A DNA stretch of 64,000 nucleotides from Luteimonas sp. MC1572 (GTDB lineage Bacteria > Pseudomonadota > Gammaproteobacteria > Xanthomonadales > Xanthomonadaceae), in NCBI RefSeq assembly GCF_016615815.1, contig NZ_CP067112.1:496001-560000 (forward strand). Direction: 5' to 3'. The translations under genes were made by a program, and so were the position numbers. Under the pieces are notes generated by a model. It had not been told where the DNA came from. It was given only the letters and a program-made list of their open reading frames with translations, and made no database searches. Every line of letters begins with the position of its first letter. Positions within the stretch are counted from its first letter, which is position 1. Positions 1 through 9,865 of the stretch are shown here, piece by piece.

Positions 1-134
1 GTAAAGGCCACCGTGTGCGGTGGCGGCCACCCTCGTCGGTCGTCGCCGCACACGTGCCACATGCCGGGGCCGCGCAACGGATGGCGACGCGCGATGCGAT
101 AATCGCCGCCCCGTTGCACGACAGGCTGCCAGGC
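1..134. other. Leader region upstream of cbs
   Basis: No complete gene is visible here. CCACCG at 8-13 and CGGTGG at 18-23 form a short hairpin with loop TGTG. It has no T-tract, so it is a weak terminator candidate for a gene left of the window. A GATAAT hexamer at 98-103 could be a -10 box for cbs, but no convincing -35 is seen. Confidence 0.3.
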
Positions 135-1511
<1,377 letters not shown>

Positions 1512-1547
1512 GCCGCGCTGGCGGGCGGGGCGGCCCTGCCCCGATGC

Positions 1548-1553
1548 TACAAT
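1548..1553 (+). promoter_or_regulatory. Possible -10 box upstream of metB
   Basis: TACAAT lies 29 bases before the metB ATG in the 71-base gap after cbs, with a weak AAGG ribosome site at about 1578-1581. No clear -35 is seen, so metB may also be read from the cbs transcript. Confidence 0.3.
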
Positions 1554-1582
1554 CCGCAGTCTTTTCAAGCGGATGTGAAGGC

Positions 1583-2779
1583 ATGCACGACGACCAGGGT
1601 CACGGCGGCGCGGACGCCTCCGGTTGGGGCCACGGCACCCGGGCGATCCACGCCGGGCAGTCGCCGGATCCCTCCACCGGCGCGGTCATGACGCCGATCT
1701 ACGCGACCTCCACCTACGCGCAGTCCAGCCCGGGCGTGCACCAGGGCTTCGAGTATTCGCGTACCCACAATCCCACGCGCTTCGCCTACGAGCGCTGCGT
1801 GGCCGGGCTTGAGGGCGGCAGTCGCGGCTTCGCGTTCGCCTCCGGCCTCGCCGCCAGCGCAACGGTGCTGGAGCTGCTCGACAGCGGCGCGCACGTCATC
1901 GCCATGGACGACCTCTACGGCGGCAGCTACCGGCTGTTCGAGCGCGTGCGCCGGCGCACCGCGGCGCTGGATTTCAGTTTCGTCGACCTGACCGATCCCG
2001 CCGCGTTCGAGGCCGCGATCACCCCGCAGACGCGGATGGTCTGGGTGGAGACCCCGACCAACCCGATGCTCAAGGTCGTCGACCTCAAGGCGATCTCGGC
2101 GATCGCCCGCAAGCACGGCCTGCTGATGGTGGTCGACAGCACCTTCGCCTCGCCGATCCTGCAGCGCCCGCTGGAGCACGGCGCCGACCTGGTGCTGCAC
2201 TCGGCCACCAAGTACCTCAATGGCCACTCCGACATGGTCGGCGGCATGGTGGTGGTGGGCGACAACGCTGAGCTCGCCGAGCAGCTGGCGTTCCTGCAGA
2301 ACTCGGTGGGCGCGGTGCAGGGGCCGTTCGACAGCTTCCTCGCGCTGCGCGGATTGAAGACCCTGCACCTGCGCATGCGCGCCCACTGCGACAACGCGCT
2401 GGCGCTGGCGAAAAAGCTCGAGACCCATCCCGCGATCGAACAGGTGATCTACCCGGGCCTGCCGTCGCATCCGCACCACGCGCTCGCCGCGCGCCAGATG
2501 GATGGCTTTGGCGGCATCGTGTCGGTGGTGGTGAAGGGCGGCCTCGCCGGTGCCACCCGCTTCTGCGAGCGTTTGAAGATTTTCACCCTGGCCGAGTCGC
2601 TCGGCGGGGTGGAGAGCCTGGTCAACCACCCGGCGGTGATGACGCATGCGTCGATCCCGGTGGAGCGCCGCGCGGTGCTCGGCATCAGCGATGCGCTGGT
2701 GCGGCTGAGCGTCGGGGTGGAGGACGTGGCCGACCTGCTGGCTGACATCGAGGCGGCGCTGGATACCGTCGTTCCATGA
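1583..2779 (+). CDS. metB: Cystathionine gamma-synthase / gamma-lyase family enzyme
   Basis: This 398-residue Cys/Met-metabolism PLP enzyme either makes cystathionine from an acylated homoserine plus cysteine or cleaves cystathionine. Family features are FEYSRTHNPTR near residue 56, the YGGSYRLFE stretch near 112, VDSTFASP near 184, and the PLP lysine K210 in HSATKYLNGHSD. Synthase and lyase cannot be separated by eye; metB is the usual name at this locus in Xanthomonas. The ATG at 1583 gives the normal family N-terminus, while an upstream ATG at 1544 adds 13 unsupported residues. The stop overlaps the next start as ATGA. In Xanthomonas metB is the conserved left border of the O-antigen locus, and that is how it sits here. 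Confidence 0.92.
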   Translation: MHDDQGHGGADASGWGHGTRAIHAGQSPDPSTGAVMTPIYATSTYAQSSPGVHQGFEYSRTHNPTRFAYERCVAGLEGGSRGFAFASGLAASATVLELLDSGAHVIAMDDLYGGSYRLFERVRRRTAALDFSFVDLTDPAAFEAAITPQTRMVWVETPTNPMLKVVDLKAISAIARKHGLLMVVDSTFASPILQRPLEHGADLVLHSATKYLNGHSDMVGGMVVVGDNAELAEQLAFLQNSVGAVQGPFDSFLALRGLKTLHLRMRAHCDNALALAKKLETHPAIEQVIYPGLPSHPHHALAARQMDGFGGIVSVVVKGGLAGATRFCERLKIFTLAESLGGVESLVNHPAVMTHASIPVERRAVLGISDALVRLSVGVEDVADLLADIEAALDTVVP

Positions 2780-3756
2780 TGCAGCCTCCGGGCGCGGCAT
2801 CCGGCTACGGGTTGGGCGTGCCTTCGGCGCTGGCCTTTGCCGTGGCTGGAGTACTCCCGGAGGGAGAAGCCGCGCCGCGCCTGGGGCATCGGCGCGCGGG
2901 CGAGGGCTACGAACAGGCCCGCCGCGTGACGGGCGAGGTGGTGGCGGTCGACCAGGGCCTCACCCTGCGCTTCGCGCTGCCCGCCGTGCCTGTCGACTTC
3001 ATCCTGGTCGAGCCTGCCGCCGTCCCGGGGCACTACTGCATTCCGCGCATGGTTTACGCGGGCCGGGAGGTCGACGATCTTGGCCGTCGCGTGATCGCCG
3101 CACATGCCTGCCTCGGCGAAGCGCCGGCCGGGGGCGGCATCCGCTTCACGAGCATGGAAGGTCGTCCCGCGGTGGAATTGGACGTGCGCGGCCTGGCAGG
3201 CGACACGTCCGGGCGCCACGTTGAGCTGGTGCTGTGTCGCGACGCCGATGGCGCTGTCGCGGCGGATGCGCTGGCGCAGGTCCAGGCGTCCATCGCCCGC
3301 GAGCGCGACGCCACCCGGGCGGACTTCGCGCGGGTGACGCGCACGCTTGCCACGGTGTCCGCACGCATCGAAGGCATTTCGGCCGCCATCGGTACGCCTG
3401 TTGACGGGGCGGCCGGCCCGAACCTGGCTGAGCGCGTCGAAGCGTTCGCCGCCGCCGACGCGGCGCGCGATGCGCGGGTCGCCGCCATGGAGCTGCAGCT
3501 CGCCCCGTTGGTCGACGCGTTGGCGCGATCGGAACAGTCTCTGGCCGCGCTAGTGCCTGTCATCGAGCGCGCCACCGCAGTCCGGGCCGCGAGCGACACC
3601 GCCGCCGCGACCGACCGCGAGACGACCGCGAGCGATTACGAGGGCCTTCGCCAACTGCTGCTCACGCTCCAGGGCCAGGTGGAACGCGTGACCCATTCGG
3701 TCGAAAACGTGTTCTGGCGTCGCTGGTTGCGTCGCCTGCGCGGAGGCGGCCAGTGA
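2776..3756 (+). CDS. Uncharacterised protein of the O-antigen operon, C-terminal coiled coil
   Basis: This 326-residue protein matches no family I can name. Residues 1-160 look like a mixed alpha/beta globular part (for example GEVVAVDQGLTLRFALPAVP). About 163-312 is Ala/Arg/Glu-rich and heptad-like, consistent with a long coiled coil. The tail is basic and aromatic (VFWRRWLRRLRGGGQ), possibly an amphipathic membrane anchor. There is no signal peptide or transmembrane segment. It overlaps metB by ATGA and the next glycosyltransferase by GTGA, so it is translationally coupled to O-antigen assembly. By analogy with the coiled-coil chain-length ruler of WbdD in ABC-exported O-antigens it could be a scaffold or ruler; that is inference only. 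Confidence 0.8.
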   Translation: MMQPPGAASGYGLGVPSALAFAVAGVLPEGEAAPRLGHRRAGEGYEQARRVTGEVVAVDQGLTLRFALPAVPVDFILVEPAAVPGHYCIPRMVYAGREVDDLGRRVIAAHACLGEAPAGGGIRFTSMEGRPAVELDVRGLAGDTSGRHVELVLCRDADGAVAADALAQVQASIARERDATRADFARVTRTLATVSARIEGISAAIGTPVDGAAGPNLAERVEAFAAADAARDARVAAMELQLAPLVDALARSEQSLAALVPVIERATAVRAASDTAAATDRETTASDYEGLRQLLLTLQGQVERVTHSVENVFWRRWLRRLRGGGQ

Positions 3757-6056
3757 CGGACGCAGTGCCGGACATGCAGGCGGATTGCCCGCTGCCGCTT
3801 GCGTATGCGCCGCTCAACCAGCTGCAGGCGCTCGACGACGGCGCCTGGTTGGCCCTGGGCGATGACCCGTATTTCCTTGTGCAGCTTCCCGCCGCGGCGC
3901 GCGACGGCGGCACCTTGCGCATCAGCGTCGAGCTGGACGGCGAGCATCTGCAGCGCCCCTGCATCTACCTGGATTCCGGCAATGGCTGGACCGAGTCCGG
4001 ACGGGTCGAGCTCCTGCTCGACGGCCCCGGGCACTGGGCCGCGGTCGCATCCGTGGACGCGCTGGCGGGCCCGGCACGCTTCGACCCCAGCGAGTGCGCC
4101 GGCCGCTTCCGCCTCGGCGCAGTCGCGCTTGAGCGTGTCGCCCCGGCTGACCTGCTGCTCGAGCTGCTCGCACGCGACGCGGCGATACACCCCGATTCGG
4201 CTGCCGCCGTGCTCGCGCATGCCATGGCGCTGGCGGATGAGGCCGGCCACCGGCACGCCTGCGAATGGTTGCTCGCCGCTGGCCCCGATCGCCTGCGCGA
4301 GCCGCCGGGGTCCTATGCCGCGTGGGTCCGCCTGCACGATTCGCTTGGTTCGGCCGAGCTGGATGCCCTGCGCTCGGCCGTGCGCACGATGCCGGCGCGG
4401 CCCCTGCTGTCCCTGCTGCTTCCGCTGTCGGGTGAGCGCCACGACCTCGTGCGGGCCTCGATCGCATCACTTCTCGGGCAGTGTTACCCGGACTGGGAGC
4501 TCCTGCTGGTCTGCGACGAAGAGGCGCTGTCGGCCCCGATGCGCGACACCGTCGCAGCGGCGGTCGCAGCCAGCAGCCGTGTCCGCCTGATCGAGGGGCG
4601 AGCGGACGATGTCGCGGCCTGGAACCTGGCGCTCGCGTCCGCCGCGGGCGCCTGGATCGGCGTGATCGAAGGCGCACCCGTATTCGCTCCGCACGCACTG
4701 CTGGCGCTTGCGCATGCGGTGGCAAGCGATCCAGCGGCCGGCATCGTGTATTCCGACTGCGACCGGATCGACGCCGCGGGGCGCCGCCACTCGCCGAGCC
4801 TCCGCCCCGACTGGAACCCTGACCTCTTCCTGGCGCGTGACTACCTTGGCAGTGCGTTGCTCCTCGATGCCAGCCTGGCGCGCGCCGCCGGTGGCTTCCG
4901 CGCCGACCATGCCCCCGCCCTCGTCGCCGACCTGGCGCTGCGTTGCCTTGGCCATGCCGATGCCACGCCGGTCCACGTGCCGATGGTGCTGTCGCACTGG
5001 CCCGACGTCGCGGGCGTCGACCAGGCCACCCATGCCGAGGCGCGCCGCAACGCGCTGCGCGAGCACCTCGGCGACCGCGTGCTTGCGGTCGAACCGGCGG
5101 TGGACGGTGCGCGCCTGCGCTGGCCGCTGCCCGCGCAACCGCCCCGTGTCAGCATCATCATTCCCACGCGCGACCGCGTGGACCTGTTGCGCCTCTGCGT
5201 CGAAAGCATCCTGTCGCTGACGACCTACCCGGATTTCGAGCTGCTGGTGGTCGACAACGGCTCCAGCGACGCCGAAGCGCTCGAGTACCTCGCATCGCTG
5301 GAATCGCGGCCGCGGGTGCGGGTGCTGCGCTACAGCCTGCCGTTCAACTATTCGGCGATCAACAACTTCGCCGTCGGGCAGGCCGCGGGCGAAGTCGTGG
5401 CGTTGCTCAACAACGACATCGAGGTGATCTCGCCGCACTGGCTCGACGAGATGGTCGCGCATGCGCTGCGCCCCGGCATCGGTGCGGTCGGCGCGATGCT
5501 GTACTACCCGGACGACACCATCCAGCACGCCGGCGTGGTGGTGGGTCTGGGCGGCGTTGCCGGCCACGTCTATTCCCGCCAGCCGCGCGGCAGCAGGGGC
5601 GAGGAAGCCCGTGCCGCACTCGTCCAGGACATGACCGCGGTGACGGCCGCCTGCCTGGTGGTGACCAGGTCCGCGTGGGAAGGGGTCGGCGGCCTGGACG
5701 AATCGCTGATGGTGGCGTTCAACGACATCGATTTCTGCCTGCGCCTGCACCGCGCCGGCCTCCGCAACCTGTGGACGCCGCATGCCGAGCTCTACCACCA
5801 CGAGTCCGCGAGCCGCGGCAGCGAGGACACGGAGGAGAAGCTGCGCAGGTTCCACTCCGAGGTCGCGTTCATGATCGAGCGCTGGAACGGAATGCTCGAC
5901 GACGATGCGGCCTACAACCCCAACCTCTCGCTCGGCCACGGGGCGGCGAACGAACTCGCGTTCCCACCCCGCCGCGGACTGCGGCATTGGCTCGGGCACG
6001 TGCTCGCGGCCCGGCCGGCGGCGACCGCCATTGAACGATCCTGGACAACCCGATGA
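3753..6056 (+). CDS. Large family-2 glycosyltransferase, one degenerate and one intact GT-A module
   Basis: This 767-residue cytoplasmic glycosyltransferase is probably involved in O-antigen chain assembly. Residues 10-130 form a beta-rich accessory domain shared with the next protein. Residues 217-415 are a GT2 fold whose active-site motifs are gone: VCDEEA replaces the nucleotide-binding DDAS, and IEGAPV (305-310) replaces the DxD region. Residues 466-720 are a second GT2 module with IIIPTRDR, VDNGSSD (500-506), LNNDIEV (552-558) and FNDIDFCLRL (656-665). The start is a GTG at 3753 overlapping the previous stop as GTGA, with GGAGG at 3742-3746 as ribosome site. It overlaps the next gene by ATGA. 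The sugar donor is unknown. Confidence 0.9.
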   Translation: MTDAVPDMQADCPLPLAYAPLNQLQALDDGAWLALGDDPYFLVQLPAAARDGGTLRISVELDGEHLQRPCIYLDSGNGWTESGRVELLLDGPGHWAAVASVDALAGPARFDPSECAGRFRLGAVALERVAPADLLLELLARDAAIHPDSAAAVLAHAMALADEAGHRHACEWLLAAGPDRLREPPGSYAAWVRLHDSLGSAELDALRSAVRTMPARPLLSLLLPLSGERHDLVRASIASLLGQCYPDWELLLVCDEEALSAPMRDTVAAAVAASSRVRLIEGRADDVAAWNLALASAAGAWIGVIEGAPVFAPHALLALAHAVASDPAAGIVYSDCDRIDAAGRRHSPSLRPDWNPDLFLARDYLGSALLLDASLARAAGGFRADHAPALVADLALRCLGHADATPVHVPMVLSHWPDVAGVDQATHAEARRNALREHLGDRVLAVEPAVDGARLRWPLPAQPPRVSIIIPTRDRVDLLRLCVESILSLTTYPDFELLVVDNGSSDAEALEYLASLESRPRVRVLRYSLPFNYSAINNFAVGQAAGEVVALLNNDIEVISPHWLDEMVAHALRPGIGAVGAMLYYPDDTIQHAGVVVGLGGVAGHVYSRQPRGSRGEEARAALVQDMTAVTAACLVVTRSAWEGVGGLDESLMVAFNDIDFCLRLHRAGLRNLWTPHAELYHHESASRGSEDTEEKLRRFHSEVAFMIERWNGMLDDDAAYNPNLSLGHGAANELAFPPRRGLRHWLGHVLAARPAATAIERSWTTR

Positions 6057-8380
6057 TGGAACCTGACGACGCTCGCAGCTCCGCGAGTGCGATTGTGACG
6101 CTGCCGCTGCAGCCGAGCAGCCACCTGCGCATGTGCGCCGACGTCAACACCTGGGAAGCGGTCGGCAACGACCCCGCCTTTCACTGCGCGCTGCCTGCCG
6201 GAGGGCTCGCACCCGGCTGGTACGAAGTGGACATGGTGCTGGACCTGCTGCAGGGCCCGCAGCTGTGGAGCTATTTTTATCCCGACTACGGCGATCCGGA
6301 CCTTGAGCGCCACAAGGTGTTCGTGCCACTGCGCGACGTCGGTGACGGGAGGCAGCGCGCGATCGTCCTCTTCACGAACCATGTCCACCGCCTGCGCTTC
6401 GATCCGGCGGTAGCGGTGTGCAAGTTCCGCCTCGGCGACTTGCGCCTGCGCCGGATGGGGCGGCGCGAAGCGGCCGGGGGGATGCTGCGCGACGTGCTCC
6501 GAAGTCCGGCAACCGGCGCCGGCGAGAAGCTGCGGCAAGTGGCCAGCCTGGCGCGGCAGTTGCTGTCCGGCGGCGCCTCGGCGTTTGCCGGGCGCCTGTA
6601 CTCCCTGTATTCGCGCGCCCCGGAGGGCAGCGCCAACGTCGGCTACCAGACCTGGATCGACCTCTACGATCCGTGCTCGCCCGAAGTGCTCGAAGCGGCT
6701 GGCCGCGAGGCCGCGGCGCTCGTGGTGCAGCCGCTGTTTTCGATCATCGTGCCGGTCTACGACACCGCGGAACACTGGCTGCGCAAGTGCGTGGCCAGCG
6801 TCCGCCAGCAGGTGTATGGCAACTGGGAGCTGTGCCTGGCCGACGATGCCTCGCCCTCACCCCACGTGCGCAGGCTGCTCGCGGAACTGTCGGCCGAGGA
6901 TTCGCGCATCAAGGTGGTCCACCGTGACAGCAATGGGCATATTTCCGCCGCGTCCAACAGCGCCATCGAAGAGGCCTCGGGCGACTGGCTGGTGCTCCTC
7001 GACCATGACGACGAACTGCATCCGCGCGCGCTGGCCGAACTGGCGGGTGCGATCAACCGTTTCCCGCACTGGAAGCTGATTTTCAGCGACGAGGACAAGA
7101 TCGACGAGAACGGCGTCCGCTTCGACCCTTACATGAAGTCGGACTGGAACTACGACCTGTTCCTGTCGCATAACTGCATCAGCCACCTCGGCGCGTACGA
7201 CGCGGCCATGGTGCGCGAAGTGGGTGGTTTCCGCGTGGGGATCGAGGGCAGCCAGGACTGGGACCTCGCACTGCGCTGCATCGAGCGCATCCGCCCTGAC
7301 CAGGTGGGGCACATCCCCAAGGTCCTGTACCACTGGCGCGCGATCAAGGGATCCACCGCGCTCGCGCCACAGGAGAAGGGCTATGCGCACCACGCCGGGC
7401 TGCGCGCGATCGCCGGGCACCTGGAGCGCACCTCGTCCTCGGGTCGCGTGGAGGAAATCCCGGGACAGCATGGCAACTACCGCGTCCGCTATGCCGTACC
7501 CGACCCGGCGCCGCTGGTCAGCATCATCATCCCGACCCGCGACAAGGTCGAGCTGCTGAAGGCATGCATCGACTCCATCGTGGAAAAGACCACGTACCCG
7601 GCGTACGAGATCGTCGTGGTCGACAACCAGTCATCGCAGCAGGATGCGCTGGACTACCTCGCGTCGCTGCGGGGCGATCCGCGGGTGAAGGTCATCGCGT
7701 ATGACGCGCCGTTCAACTATTCGCGCATCAACAACCACGCGGTGGCCGCGGCGCGCGGCACAGTGCTGTGCCTGATGAACAACGACATCACCGTGATCAG
7801 TCCGGACTGGCTCGAGGAAATGGTGGGTCACGCGTGCCGGCCCGGCATCGGCGCGGTGGGCACCATGCTGTACTACCCAAACAACACCATCCAGCACGCT
7901 GGCGTCATCCTGGGCGCGCATGGCATTGCGGCGCATGCGTATTCGGGCCACGGGCGTGGCTACCCGGGGCACATGAGCCGGGCACGCCTGATCCAGGAGC
8001 TCAGCGCCGTCACGGCCGCGTGCTTGGTGGTGACCCGCGAGTCCTACGAATGCGTCGGTGGCCTCGACCCGCTGCTGAGCGTCGCGTTCAACGATGTCGA
8101 CTTCTGCCTGCGGCTGCGCGAGGCGGGCTATCGCAATGTGTGGACGCCGTACGCAGAGCTGTACCACCACGAATCCGCGACGCGTGGCTACGAAACATCC
8201 CCCGAGAAGATGGAACGCTTCAACGGCGAGGTGGTTTTCATGCGTAATCGGTGGGGCGAAGCCTTGCAGTACGATCCCGCCTACAACCGCAACCTGAGCA
8301 TCAACGACGAGCTGTACCAGTTGGCCTACCCGCCGCGTGATCAGTGGCCGGGTCCGCCGCTGCGGGCGCTCGACCGCTGA
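6053..8380 (+). CDS. Large family-2 glycosyltransferase with two apparently intact GT-A modules
   Basis: This 775-residue paralogue of the preceding enzyme has the same architecture: accessory beta domain (about 15-135), GT2 module 1 (227-430) and GT2 module 2 (488-740). Here module 1 keeps LADDASPSP (262-270), LDHDDEL (316-322) and SQDWDLAL (400-407). Module 2 has VVDNQSS (522-528), MNNDI (575-579) and FNDVDFCLRL (679-688), so it could add two linkages. The C-terminal 250 residues are strongly similar to those of its neighbour, which points to tandem duplication. It is translationally coupled by ATGA to the upstream gene; a 72-base gap follows. Likely role: polymerising or capping the O-antigen backbone on the cytoplasmic face. 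Confidence 0.92.
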   Translation: MMEPDDARSSASAIVTLPLQPSSHLRMCADVNTWEAVGNDPAFHCALPAGGLAPGWYEVDMVLDLLQGPQLWSYFYPDYGDPDLERHKVFVPLRDVGDGRQRAIVLFTNHVHRLRFDPAVAVCKFRLGDLRLRRMGRREAAGGMLRDVLRSPATGAGEKLRQVASLARQLLSGGASAFAGRLYSLYSRAPEGSANVGYQTWIDLYDPCSPEVLEAAGREAAALVVQPLFSIIVPVYDTAEHWLRKCVASVRQQVYGNWELCLADDASPSPHVRRLLAELSAEDSRIKVVHRDSNGHISAASNSAIEEASGDWLVLLDHDDELHPRALAELAGAINRFPHWKLIFSDEDKIDENGVRFDPYMKSDWNYDLFLSHNCISHLGAYDAAMVREVGGFRVGIEGSQDWDLALRCIERIRPDQVGHIPKVLYHWRAIKGSTALAPQEKGYAHHAGLRAIAGHLERTSSSGRVEEIPGQHGNYRVRYAVPDPAPLVSIIIPTRDKVELLKACIDSIVEKTTYPAYEIVVVDNQSSQQDALDYLASLRGDPRVKVIAYDAPFNYSRINNHAVAAARGTVLCLMNNDITVISPDWLEEMVGHACRPGIGAVGTMLYYPNNTIQHAGVILGAHGIAAHAYSGHGRGYPGHMSRARLIQELSAVTAACLVVTRESYECVGGLDPLLSVAFNDVDFCLRLREAGYRNVWTPYAELYHHESATRGYETSPEKMERFNGEVVFMRNRWGEALQYDPAYNRNLSINDELYQLAYPPRDQWPGPPLRALDR

Positions 8381-8452
8381 GACAGACGCGCGACCCACGC
8401 GATTCCGAAATCCCAACGACCTATCCACGATCTTCCAACGACTGGAGACACC

Positions 8453-9001
8453 ATGAACAAGATGATCCTGATGGCACCCGCCCTGATTGCGGGCATGCTC
8501 GTTGCCGGCTGCGGCGAGCGCCCTGCCGACAGCACGGCGGTGGCCGATCCGGCTGCTTCGGCTCCAGCGTCTGCGCCAGAGGCAAGCGTCGTCGCCCCGG
8601 TCGCCGCCGCCACCGTCCCTTACGCGATGATGGCGGGCGCACCCACGGTCGGCCATTGCGCGCTGGACGTGGTGAACGGGATCCATGCCCCGTCGGTGAC
8701 CGTGCCGGTGGGCAGCAAGGCGATGTTCGGCGGCTGGGCCGCCAGCCCGGAGATCCAGGTGCCGGTGGATGCGTTGTTCGTGCTGGCCAACGGCGCCGAC
8801 AGCCATGCCGTACCGCTGGTCGCAGGCGCGGAGCGTCCTGACGTCGCCGCCGCCCTGGCCAGCGAGGCGCTCGCGCAGGCCGGTTACAACCTGGAGATCG
8901 ACCTCGCCGCCGTTCCCGCGGGCAGCTATGGCCTGGTGATCGTGCTGGACCAGGCGACCTCGGCGTACTGCGACCTCGGCACCCGGCTGGTGCTCGAGTG
9001 A
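8453..9001 (+). CDS. Putative lipoprotein within the O-antigen export operon
   Basis: This 182-residue protein has a lipoprotein signal peptide ending in the lipobox LVAGC (Cys about residue 20), so it should be lipid-anchored outside the inner membrane. An Ala/Pro/Ser-rich spacer follows (about 25-60), then a beta-rich domain containing GSKAMFGGWAASPEIQVPVD and ending RLVLE. I do not recognise a named family; the GGWA...RPDV...AGYN pattern resembles small beta-sandwich domains seen in surface-polysaccharide proteins. A GGAG ribosome site sits at 8444-8447. It lies between the glycosyltransferases and wzm with 15 bases to the latter, so it is probably co-transcribed with the exporter. Confidence 0.8.
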   Translation: MNKMILMAPALIAGMLVAGCGERPADSTAVADPAASAPASAPEASVVAPVAAATVPYAMMAGAPTVGHCALDVVNGIHAPSVTVPVGSKAMFGGWAASPEIQVPVDALFVLANGADSHAVPLVAGAERPDVAAALASEALAQAGYNLEIDLAAVPAGSYGLVIVLDQATSAYCDLGTRLVLE

Positions 9002-9016
9002 TCGAAGGCCGCAACG

Positions 9017-9865
9017 ATGGTGCCTGAGACGGCTGCGCGCGCGATGGGCGCGCAGCGGTTGCGGAGGCTGCTCGCGCCGTTTTCGGCGATCGGGCGCCAT
9101 GCCGACCTCACCCGCGAGCTGGTGCTGCGCGACATCCTCGGGCGGTACCGCGGCGCCACGTTCGGCCTGTTCTGGTCGCTGCTCGGGCCGCTGATGATGC
9201 TGGTGATCTACACGGTCGCGTTCGGCCAGATCCTCGGCAGCCGGTGGAACCAGGCAACGAACGCCGACGCACCGTTTGGCGTGGTGCTGTTCCTCGGCAT
9301 CATGGTGCACGGCTTCTTCGCCGAATGCCTTGGACGCGCGCCGCGGCTGATGGTCGACAACAGCAACTACGTCAAGCGCGTGGTGTTCCCGCTGCATATC
9401 CTGCCGTGGACGGTGATGCTCGCGGCCGGCTTCACCCTGCTGGCCAACCTGGTGGTGTTCGCACTGCTGGCAAAGCTGCTGGCGGGCACGTTTTCCCCAT
9501 ACATCGTGCTGGTTCCGGTGGTGATGCTGCCGCTCGCGTTGCTGGCGGTGGCGGTGGGCTGGCTGGCGTCATCGCTGGGCGTGTATCTCCGTGACCTGAG
9601 CCAGGCGATCCCGGCGATCGTGACGGCGCTGTTGTTCCTGTCATCGGCAATCGTGCCCGTGGAGGCGCTTTCCGAGCAGTACCAGCTGGTCTTCAAGCTC
9701 AACCCGCTGACGTTCTTCATCGACCAGGTGCGTGAGGTCGCGCTGTGGGGCAGGCCGCCGGACTGGATCGGGTGGGCGTGGCGCGGCGTTGCCAGCATCG
9801 TGATCCTGTACGCCTCCTATGCCTGGTTCCGGGCCACCAGCCGTGGATTCGCCGATGTCCTCTGA
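9017..9865 (+). CDS. wzm: O-antigen ABC transporter permease (Wzm type)
   Basis: This 282-residue ABC-2 family inner-membrane permease should move undecaprenyl-diphosphate-linked polysaccharide to the periplasm. The cytoplasmic N-terminus carries the characteristic ELVLRDILGRYRGATFGLFW region (about 35-54), followed by about six hydrophobic segments and the NPLTFFIDQVREVALWG stretch before the last helix. An AAGG ribosome site at 9005-9008 supports the ATG at 9017. The 3' end overlaps wzt by 11 bases, the usual wzm-wzt coupling. Its presence, with no wzx or wzy in the window, points to ABC-transporter-dependent O-antigen export. Confidence 0.94.
   Translation: MVPETAARAMGAQRLRRLLAPFSAIGRHADLTRELVLRDILGRYRGATFGLFWSLLGPLMMLVIYTVAFGQILGSRWNQATNADAPFGVVLFLGIMVHGFFAECLGRAPRLMVDNSNYVKRVVFPLHILPWTVMLAAGFTLLANLVVFALLAKLLAGTFSPYIVLVPVVMLPLALLAVAVGWLASSLGVYLRDLSQAIPAIVTALLFLSSAIVPVEALSEQYQLVFKLNPLTFFIDQVREVALWGRPPDWIGWAWRGVASIVILYASYAWFRATSRGFADVL

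Noticed and set aside
1565..2800. A 411-codon minus-strand frame opposite metB
   Set aside because: Same cause: the metB codon pattern keeps the antisense frame open; no start signal or family sequence.
8413..8442. Direct repeat CCAACGAC twice before the lipoprotein gene as an operator
   Set aside because: Only eight bases with 14 between them; no symmetry or relation to a promoter is visible.
7631..9397. A 588-codon minus-strand frame across the glycosyltransferase, lipoprotein and wzm genes
   Set aside because: It crosses three well-supported plus-strand genes and carries no recognisable motif.
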